A DNA stretch of 12,508 nucleotides from Candidatus Kuenenia stuttgartensis. Lineage in GTDB: Bacteria > Planctomycetota > UBA1135 > UBA2386. A program made the translations under genes and the position numbers. The notes below the pieces were generated by a model. That model was not told where the DNA came from. It saw nothing but the letters and a program-made list of their open reading frames with translations, and made no database searches. Below, piece after piece: positions 6,939 to 12,508 of the stretch. Where the stretch lies: positions 1 to 12,508 of the forward strand of contig CAMAUH010000064.1 in the NCBI GenBank assembly GCA_945861365.1. Direction: 5' to 3'. How positions within the stretch are numbered: position 1 is the first letter of the stretch; each line of letters starts with the position of its first letter.

Positions 6939-8057
6939 CTACAGGTTGCCGAGCCGGATCGCCTGCGTCGGGCAGTTGCGTTCGCAGGCCATGTCGCGCG
7001 TGCACTCGTAGTTGTGCAGCTTCCTGACCACGTCGCCGAGCGGCACCGCGGCGAACCCCGCCGTCGCACACGTCGCCGCACAGATGCCGCAGTGGATGCA
7101 GGCGTTCATGTCGACGTCGAGCACCACGTGGTCCTTCGGCGCCGTGATCGTGCGCTCGCACTCCTCCACGACCTTCGCGTCGCAAAGGTAGCGCGTCAGC
7201 GGGTGCGTGGTCAGCACCTGCAGCGCCTCGTGTTCGCCGATGCGCACGATCTCGCGCACGTCGGGCATGTCGAGCAGCGGCAGGTGCGACACCTTCGGCT
7301 TGATCAGCACCGTGCGGTCGTCGACGTAGCGGTGCAGGTTGTGCTCGTTCAGCGCCTGCCCCATCACCTCGTAGGTCTGGAAGAGGATGTGCGGCAGCGT
7401 CGCCTTGAACTCGGTCGGCGCGTGCTGGTCGCGGTGCGACAGGTCGACGGCGATGACGAGGTCGGCGGAACGCGCCCGCGCGATGCGCAGGCCGAGCGTC
7501 TCGGTCATGCCGCCGTCGACGTAGTGGTCGCCGCCGATCGCCGCCGGCTCGAAGATCGTCGGCAGGCAGGCGCTCGCGTAGACCGCGTCGGCGACCTTGA
7601 CCGCGTCGGCACCCGGCATGCCGAAGAAGCGCGACGCCCCGGTCGTCAGCGACAACGCGTTGCAGAAGAACGGCCGCTGCAGCTCGGCGAACGACGTGTG
7701 CGGCAGCCACTTGTGCAGCAGCGAGTGGAACGCCGAGCCCTTGTAGACCGACGCGTGCCGGTAGCCGCGCACCAGGAACTTCAGCAGGTTGAGCCGGAAG
7801 AACTCCTTCAGCGAGATCTCGGCGGCGGCTTCCTCCATGCGGTGGCTGTCGTTGCCGGCCGCGAACAGCCCGCCCATCACCGCCCCCATGCTGGTGCCGA
7901 CCACTTCGTCGACGCGCAGGCCGAGCCGCTCGATCGCCCGCACGATCCCGATGTGGCAGAACCCACGCATGCCGCCGCCGCCGAGCACCAACACGGTGCG
8001 GCGCTGGCGCTGGCTGCCGGTCCCGGGTCCGGCCTGGTGCGAAGGCGGCGTTCTCAC
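6939..8057 (-). CDS. Patatin-like phospholipase fused to ferredoxin domain
   Basis: Residue numbers are for the GTG start at 8057 (372 residues). The N-terminal two thirds is a patatin: oxyanion loop GGGGMRG (26-32), nucleophile elbow GTSMG (54-58, Ser56), and the dyad Asp181 in DGG (181-183). It should hydrolyse acyl esters of lipids, and there is no signal peptide, so it probably acts in the cytoplasm. The last 55 residues form a bacterial ferredoxin-like domain. Cluster I is CIHCGICAATC (Cys320, 323, 326, 330). Cluster II is CTRDMACERNCP (Cys352, Asp355, Cys358, Cys362), with Asp where the second Cys is normally found. The stop comes soon after the final NCPTQAIRLGNL, as in free ferredoxins. 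A GTG at 8096 would add 13 residues. I prefer 8057 because GGAACGA sits just upstream and the extra residues look non-conserved. The gene is divergent from the ligase operon. Confidence 0.88.
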   Translation of the reverse strand: MRTPPSHQAGPGTGSQRQRRTVLVLGGGGMRGFCHIGIVRAIERLGLRVDEVVGTSMGAVMGGLFAAGNDSHRMEEAAAEISLKEFFRLNLLKFLVRGYRHASVYKGSAFHSLLHKWLPHTSFAELQRPFFCNALSLTTGASRFFGMPGADAVKVADAVYASACLPTIFEPAAIGGDHYVDGGMTETLGLRIARARSADLVIAVDLSHRDQHAPTEFKATLPHILFQTYEVMGQALNEHNLHRYVDDRTVLIKPKVSHLPLLDMPDVREIVRIGEHEALQVLTTHPLTRYLCDAKVVEECERTITAPKDHVVLDVDMNACIHCGICAATCATAGFAAVPLGDVVRKLHNYECTRDMACERNCPTQAIRLGNL

Positions 8058-8222
8058 GGCTCGTTCCGCAGCACGGACGAACGGCGGTCGGCGCACGCCG
8101 GAGCGGCGCGCGCGGGCCCGTTCGCGAGCACTGCTCTACCTAGATCGACTGCGTGCCGATGTTGCCTGTAGCAGGCAACCCGGCGCGGACGACAACTAGG
8201 AACAAGGACAGCGAGGGAACCC
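8058..8222. promoter_or_regulatory. Divergent control region, lipase and ligase operons
   Basis: These 165 bases separate the divergent starts of the patatin-ferredoxin gene and the ligase-thiolase-FadJ operon, so promoters for both should lie here (the lipase start is uncertain and could be at 8096). It contains the palindrome at 8161-8179. The ligase gene has a clear ribosome site, GAGGGA at 8213-8218, four bases before its ATG. I cannot assign -35/-10 boxes with confidence. Confidence 0.6.
8161..8179. promoter_or_regulatory. Perfect 19-base palindrome, candidate operator
   Basis: GTTGCCTG (8161-8168) and CAGGCAAC (8172-8179) are exact reverse complements separated by TAG. The site lies 43 bases before the ligase ATG, inside the divergent spacer. 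The size and symmetry suit a dimeric regulator, and fatty-acid operons are often controlled by TetR- or FadR-type repressors, but no regulator gene is in view. As RNA it would also make an 8-pair hairpin in a 5' leader. No T-run follows, so it is not a standard terminator. Confidence 0.55.
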
Positions 8223-9707
8223 ATGAGCAGCTGGCAACGCCTGCAGCGCATGACGCGCGAAGAACAGCGCGACATGCAGGACCACCTGCTGCAGCGCTAC
8301 GTGCGCGAGCAGCTGATCCCGTTCTCACCCTTCTACCGGGAGCTCTTCAAGGCACACGGCGTGCGCCCGGAGCACATCAAGACCGTGGCGGATCTGCGCC
8401 GCCTGCCGCTGTCGCAGAAACGCGATCTGCTGCCGACGGCCGAGACGCCGCAGCGCTTCAAGCAGTTCGTGCTGCAGCCCGATGCCGCGGCGATCCGCGC
8501 CGCGTGGCCGCTGCAGAAGAAGCTGCCGCTGTTGTGGCAGAAGTGGACGCAGGGCGCCGAAGCGGTGCGCGCGCGCATCCGCGCCGAGTACGCGCCGTGC
8601 TTCATGACCTTCACCACCGGCCGCAGCGCCGAGCCGGTGCCGTTCTTCTACTCGCCACACGACATCCAGAACCTGCACGAGACCGGCCGGCGCCTCGTCG
8701 ACGTGATGGGACTCGAAACCGAGTACCGCATCGCCAACGTGTTCCCGTACGCGCCGCACCTCGCCTTCTGGCAGGTGTTCTTCGCCGGCCAGGCGACCGG
8801 GATGATGGCGCTGTCGACCGGCGGCGGGAAGGTGATGGGCAGCAGCGGCGACCTGCGCGCGATCACGCGGCTGAAGGCCGACGTGCTGATCGGCGTGCCG
8901 GGCTACGTCTACCACCTGCTGCGCCGCGCCGCCGCGGAGCACATGGACCTGTCGTCGATCCGCTGCGTCGTGCTCGGCGCCGAACGCGTGCCGCCGGGCA
9001 TGAAGACGAAGATCGTCGCGCTGCTGCAGGAACTCGGCGCCAAGGACGTGCGCGTGTTCGGCACCTACGGCTTCACCGAGGCGCGCATGGCGTTCGCCGA
9101 GTGCCCGACGCCGGGCAACGACTACACCGGCTACCACCTGTACCCGGACCTGGCGATCTTCGAGGTCGTCGATCCGCGCACCGGCGAGGTGGTGCCCGAA
9201 GGCCACGACGGCGAGCTGGTGTTCACGCCGCTGAATGCGCGCGCCAGCACCGTGTTCCGCTACCGCACCGGCGACCTGGTGCGCGGCGGCCTGCGCCACG
9301 AGCCGTGTCCGCACTGCGGCCGCACCGTGCCGCGCATCAGCAGCGACCTGACGCGCGAATCGAGCCTGAAGGACCTGCAGCTGCTGAAGGTGAAGGGCAC
9401 GCTGGTCAACCTCGAGGACTGCGCCGTGCTGCTCGGCGGCATGCCGGAGGTCGAGGAATGGCAGATCGAGCTGCGCAAGAAGGACGACGACCCGCTCGAG
9501 GTCGACGAGATGACCGTGCACCTGGCGCTGCGTGAAGGCTGCGCGCCGGAGGCCACCGCGGCGCGTGTGCGCGAGACGTTCCACACGCGCCTCGAACTGA
9601 CTCCCAACCACGTCGAGTTCCTCGGCCTCGAGTCGATGCTGCGCCGCATCGGCATGGAGACCGAGATGAAGGAGCGTCGCTTCGTCGACGCGAGGCCGAA
9701 GTCATGA
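8223..9707 (+). CDS. PaaK/CapK-like AMP-forming CoA ligase family protein
   Basis: The 494-residue product resembles phenylacetate-CoA ligases and CapK-type adenylating enzymes, which activate a carboxylate to an acyl-AMP. The start, with FSPFYRELF (34-42) and later LPLSQKRDLL (61-70), is typical of the PaaK N-terminus. The adenylation core shows a phosphate loop FTTGRSAEPVPF (130-141, altered from the usual SSGTTGKPT), YGFTEA (282-287) and YRTGDL (347-352). EPCPHCGRTVPRIS (361-373) matches the C-PxCG-R element seen before the hinge in PaaK relatives. The C-terminal lid follows (LKDLQLLKVKGTLVNLEDC, 382-400). The acid substrate cannot be read from sequence; the neighbouring thiolase and FadJ suggest a fatty or aromatic acid destined for beta-oxidation. 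The start is set by GAGGGA four bases before the ATG. It overlaps the thiolase start by ATGA at 9704-9707. Confidence 0.85.
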   Translation: MSSWQRLQRMTREEQRDMQDHLLQRYVREQLIPFSPFYRELFKAHGVRPEHIKTVADLRRLPLSQKRDLLPTAETPQRFKQFVLQPDAAAIRAAWPLQKKLPLLWQKWTQGAEAVRARIRAEYAPCFMTFTTGRSAEPVPFFYSPHDIQNLHETGRRLVDVMGLETEYRIANVFPYAPHLAFWQVFFAGQATGMMALSTGGGKVMGSSGDLRAITRLKADVLIGVPGYVYHLLRRAAAEHMDLSSIRCVVLGAERVPPGMKTKIVALLQELGAKDVRVFGTYGFTEARMAFAECPTPGNDYTGYHLYPDLAIFEVVDPRTGEVVPEGHDGELVFTPLNARASTVFRYRTGDLVRGGLRHEPCPHCGRTVPRISSDLTRESSLKDLQLLKVKGTLVNLEDCAVLLGGMPEVEEWQIELRKKDDDPLEVDEMTVHLALREGCAPEATAARVRETFHTRLELTPNHVEFLGLESMLRRIGMETEMKERRFVDARPKS

Positions 9708-11008
9708 ACCACCGCAACCCGTCCCGGGAACTGGCGATCGTCGCCGGCGTGCGCACGCCGTTCTGCCGCGCTGGCGGTGCCTTGCAGGGCGCCTTCGCCG
9801 CCGACCTCGGCGCGCACGTGATCCGCGAGCTGCTCGATCGCACCGACGTCCGCCCGCAGGCGATCGACGAGGTCGTGTTCGGCTGTGCCGGGCCCGACCC
9901 GCGCGAAGCGAACGTCGCGCGCCTGTGTGCGCTGCGCGCCGGACTGCCGCAACACACGCCGGCGGTCACCGTGATGCGCAACTGCGGCTCCGGCATGGAA
10001 GCCGTGCTGGTGGCCGAGCAGAAGCTGAAGGCCGGCGACGGCGAGGTGTTCGTGGTCGGCGGCACCGAGTCGATGAGCAACTTCCCGCTGCTGATGGGAC
10101 CGCAGCTGGTGAAGTTCTTCACGCGCCTGGGCAAGGCGCGCTCGCTGCCGCAGAAGCTCGCCGCGCTGTTGTCGTTCCGCCCGCGCGCGCTGCAGCCGCG
10201 CATCGCCGTGCTCGAAGGCCTGACCGACGCCAGCATCGGCCAGTCGATGGGCGACACCGCCGAACGCATCGCGCGGCAGTTCGGCATCAGCCGCGGCGCG
10301 ATGGACACCTACGCACTGCAGAGCCACCGCCGCGCCAGCAAGGCGCAGCAGCAGCTGCGGCTGCACGACGAGATCGTGCCGTTCGTGGTGCCACCGAAGT
10401 TCCAGGCCGCCGTCACCGACGACGACGGCGTGCGCCGCGAGCAGACCGCGGAGGCGCTGGCGAAGCTGAAGCCGGTGTTCGATCGCCGCGAAGGCGACGT
10501 CACCGTCGGCAACGCCTGCCAGGTCACCGACGGTGCCGTGGCGCTGCTGTGCATGTCGGTGGCGAAGGCGAAGTCGCTGGGCCTGCAGCCGCTGGCGATC
10601 GTGCGCGGCAGCGCCACCGCGGCGCTGTCGCCGGCGACGATGGGGCTCGGCCCGGTGCACGCGACGCCGAAGGCGCTCGCCAAGGCCGGCCTGCGCTTCG
10701 ACGAACTCGACCTGATCGAACTGAACGAAGCGTTCGCCGCGCAGGTGCTCGCCTGCACCGCCGCGTTCGCCAGCGACGACTACTGCCGGCGCGAACTGGG
10801 CCTGCCCGGCGCGATCGGCGCGGTCGATCCCGACCGCCTCAACGTCAACGGCGGCGCGATCGCGCTCGGCCACCCGATCGCCGCCTCGGGTGCGCGCCTG
10901 CTGCTGACGCTCGCGCACGAACTGCGGCGCCGCGGCGCCCGCCACGGCCTGGCGACCCTTTGCATCGGCGGCGGCCAGGGCCAGGCCGTCGTGTTGGAGG
11001 CAGCATGA
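9704..11008 (+). CDS. fadI: Acetyl-CoA acyltransferase (3-ketoacyl-CoA thiolase), FadI type
   Basis: This 434-residue thiolase cleaves 3-ketoacyl-CoA with CoA to acetyl-CoA and a shortened acyl-CoA. Active-site residues are visible: nucleophile Cys94 in RNCGSGMEA, NEAF at 341-344, His390 in ALGHP and Cys420 in CIGGGQG. Its length (E. coli FadI is about 436) and the stretch MGDTAERIARQFGISR (182-197) fit FadI better than the shorter FadA, which has about 390 residues. As in the E. coli fadIJ operon, the thiolase gene precedes the multifunctional subunit gene. It begins inside the ligase stop (ATGA), with GAGG eight bases before the ATG, and its own stop overlaps the FadJ start. Whether it works as a degradative or a biosynthetic thiolase is inferred from context. 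Confidence 0.93.
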   Translation: MNHRNPSRELAIVAGVRTPFCRAGGALQGAFAADLGAHVIRELLDRTDVRPQAIDEVVFGCAGPDPREANVARLCALRAGLPQHTPAVTVMRNCGSGMEAVLVAEQKLKAGDGEVFVVGGTESMSNFPLLMGPQLVKFFTRLGKARSLPQKLAALLSFRPRALQPRIAVLEGLTDASIGQSMGDTAERIARQFGISRGAMDTYALQSHRRASKAQQQLRLHDEIVPFVVPPKFQAAVTDDDGVRREQTAEALAKLKPVFDRREGDVTVGNACQVTDGAVALLCMSVAKAKSLGLQPLAIVRGSATAALSPATMGLGPVHATPKALAKAGLRFDELDLIELNEAFAAQVLACTAAFASDDYCRRELGLPGAIGAVDPDRLNVNGGAIALGHPIAASGARLLLTLAHELRRRGARHGLATLCIGGGQGQAVVLEAA

Positions 11009-12508
11009 AATCCGTCGACGACCACAACGTGCAGACCGGCAGCGGCAGCGGCAACAGCCAGCAACCCGCCCAGGAACGCGGCGTCGTGACCTTCGCGGTG
11101 GACGGCAGCGGCATCGCCTGGCTGCGCCTCGGCAGCGCCGACGAGCCGGTCGTCACGTTCACCGTGGCCCGCCTCGAATCGCTCGACCGCGCGCTGCAGC
11201 AGCTCGCCGGCGACGCGCGCGTGCGCGGCGTCGTCATCACCGGCCCGGGCCCGGGCATGTTCTGCGCCGGTGCCGACATCAGCCTGATCCAGAGCATCAC
11301 GGTGGTGGCCGACGGCGAAGCCGCGGCGCAGCGCGGCCGCACGATCTTCCAGCGCTGCCGGCAACTGCACGTGCCGGTCGTGGCCGCGATCGAAGGCCCG
11401 TGCCTCGGCGGCGGCCTCGAGCTGGCGCTGTTCACCGACGTGCGCATCGCCAGCGACCACGGCAGCACCCAGCTCGGCCTGCCCGAAGTGAAGCTCGGCA
11501 TCGTGCCGGGCTTCGGCGGCACGTTCACGCTGTCGCGGCTGTGCGGCCTGCCGGCGGCGCTCGACCTGATCCTGAACGGCAAGCTGCTGCGCGGCAAACA
11601 GGCCCGGAAGCTCGGCCTCGTCGACCGCCTGGTGCCCGCGGCGAAGCTGCAGCAGGCGGCGCGCGAAGAGGTCGAGCGCCTGGCCGGCAAACACAAGAAG
11701 GCGCCGAAGCGCTCGCTGCGCGGCATGGCGTTCTGGCTCAGCAAGACGCCGCTGCGCGCGCTGGCGGTGCGCGCGGCGAACAAGGCGCTGGCCAAGGGAC
11801 AGGCGCGCTTCTACCCGGCCCCGCGCGCGGCGCTGCAGTGCTGCATCAACGCATTCACGCTGGCGCCGGCCGCGGCGTTCGCCGCCGAAGCCAAGGCGCT
11901 CGGCGAGATGATCGTCAGCCCGGTCAGCAAGGGCCTCGTGCACCTGTTCTTCCTGACCGAGCGCGCCAAGCGCCTCGGCAAGCACGAACGCGCGCGCGAC
12001 CTGCAGCGCGCACTGGTCGTCGGCGGCGGCGTCATGGGTGCCGGCATCGCCGGCCAGCTGGCCGAGAAGGGCCTGCGCGTGCGCCTGTGCGACGTCGACC
12101 TGGCCCCGCTGCAGCGCGCGAAGGCCCGCCTGCAGCAGGAACTCGACAAGCGGACCCGGCGCGGCCAGCTCGAACGCCACGGCGCACAAGCGATCCAGGA
12201 CGCACTGGCGGTCGGCACCGAATGGGGCAAGCTCGGCTCCACCGACCTGTGGCTCGAAGCGGTCGTCGAGGACCTCGGCACCAAGCGCAACCTGATCGGC
12301 AACGCGATCGCGCGCGGCCTGCCGGCCGACGCGGTGATCGCCACCAACACCAGTTCGCTGTCGGTGACGCAGATGGCCGCCGGCGTGCCGTTCCCGCAGC
12401 GCGTGGTCGGCATCCACTTCTTCAACCCGCCCGAGAAGATGCCGCTGGTCGAGGTGATCCGCGGCGAGCAGACCGACGACGCCGCGGTCGCCACCGCGTG
12501 CCGGCTGG
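11005..12508 (+). CDS. fadJ: FadJ/FadB-type multifunctional beta-oxidation protein (3' end cut off)
   Basis: The open frame runs from the ATG at 11005 to the window end, 501 codons with no stop; full proteins are about 700 residues, so the C-terminal part is missing. The hydratase half has both catalytic Glu residues: Glu139 in GGGLEL and Glu161 in LPEVKLGIVPGFGG. The hydroxyacyl-CoA dehydrogenase half begins with a Rossmann NAD loop VVGGGVMGAGIA (338-349), then ATNTSSLSV (446-454) and the catalytic His471 in GIHFFNPPEKMP. It would hydrate enoyl-CoA and oxidise the 3-hydroxyacyl-CoA, feeding the coupled thiolase. About 27 residues before the first recognisable strand form a Gly/Ser/Gln-rich extension, longer than usual. 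The start is firm because of the ATGA overlap and a GGAGG at 10996-11000. FadJ is chosen over FadB on gene order alone. Confidence 0.93.
   Translation, partial: MKSVDDHNVQTGSGSGNSQQPAQERGVVTFAVDGSGIAWLRLGSADEPVVTFTVARLESLDRALQQLAGDARVRGVVITGPGPGMFCAGADISLIQSITVVADGEAAAQRGRTIFQRCRQLHVPVVAAIEGPCLGGGLELALFTDVRIASDHGSTQLGLPEVKLGIVPGFGGTFTLSRLCGLPAALDLILNGKLLRGKQARKLGLVDRLVPAAKLQQAAREEVERLAGKHKKAPKRSLRGMAFWLSKTPLRALAVRAANKALAKGQARFYPAPRAALQCCINAFTLAPAAAFAAEAKALGEMIVSPVSKGLVHLFFLTERAKRLGKHERARDLQRALVVGGGVMGAGIAGQLAEKGLRVRLCDVDLAPLQRAKARLQQELDKRTRRGQLERHGAQAIQDALAVGTEWGKLGSTDLWLEAVVEDLGTKRNLIGNAIARGLPADAVIATNTSSLSVTQMAAGVPFPQRVVGIHFFNPPEKMPLVEVIRGEQTDDAAVATACRL

Noticed and set aside
6550..7710. Long reverse open frame across the adaptor start and lipase C-terminus
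   Set aside because: Out of frame with both genes and without a domain; the lipase's ferredoxin cysteines are in the other frame.
8325..9611. 428-codon open frame on the reverse strand across the ligase gene
   Set aside because: Composition is Arg/His/Ala/Gln-rich with no recognisable domain. It mirrors a clear adenylating enzyme and is the usual result of GC-rich codon bias.
10780..12417. 545-codon reverse open frame across the thiolase and FadJ genes
   Set aside because: Spans the junction of two well-supported genes and encodes low-complexity, Arg/Ala/His-rich sequence; a shadow frame.
1..12508. tRNA, rRNA, CRISPR, IS or phage elements
   Set aside because: No cloverleaf, regular spaced repeat, transposase or terminal repeat signals noticed by reading; composition looks even across the window.

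Overview
The window is very GC-rich, with third codon positions almost all G or C. Genes are densely packed and often overlap by ATGA or GTGA. It encodes a signal-peptide protein of the DUF2490 type, a periplasmic adaptor for an ABC exporter and FadIJ-type beta-oxidation enzymes. This suggests a high-GC Gram-negative bacterium, perhaps a proteobacterium or a myxococcal-type lineage. No rRNA or other marker is present to place it further. I see no tRNA, rRNA, CRISPR array, IS element or phage gene.

Layout: (1) 1-537 (-), the N-terminal part of an exported DUF2490-like protein, cut by the window edge. (2) 633-2044 (+), a two-gene unit divergent from it: a crotonase lacking both usual catalytic Glu residues, and by ATGA overlap a compact protein with DNA-methyltransferase-like motifs. 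(3) 2047-6704 (-), a four-gene MacAB-like export operon, transcribed as adaptor, ATPase, permease, permease. (4) 6705-6938, a 234-base spacer with one imperfect inverted repeat. (5) 6939-8057 (-), a patatin-like lipase fused to a C-terminal two-cluster ferredoxin domain. (6) 8058-8222, a divergent control region with a perfect 19-base palindrome. (7) 8223-12508 (+), a translationally coupled lipid-degradation operon: PaaK/CapK-like AMP-forming ligase, FadI-type thiolase, and FadJ-type multifunctional protein (cut by the window end).

How the parts may work together (inference): the patatin would release acyl chains, the ligase could activate an acid to its CoA thioester, and the FadI/FadJ pair would run the hydration, dehydrogenation and thiolysis steps of beta-oxidation. 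No acyl-CoA dehydrogenase or electron-transfer flavoprotein is visible, so the first oxidation step must be encoded elsewhere. The ABC operon is probably independent and exports a lipophilic or peptide-like compound.

The most unusual item is the patatin-ferredoxin fusion. Its first cluster motif is an intact CxxCxxCxxxC, while the second has Asp in place of the second Cys (CxxDxxCxxxCP). That substitution is known from ferredoxins with an Asp-ligated or interconvertible [3Fe-4S]/[4Fe-4S] cluster. A redox-sensing or electron-carrying lipase beside a beta-oxidation operon merits follow-up.
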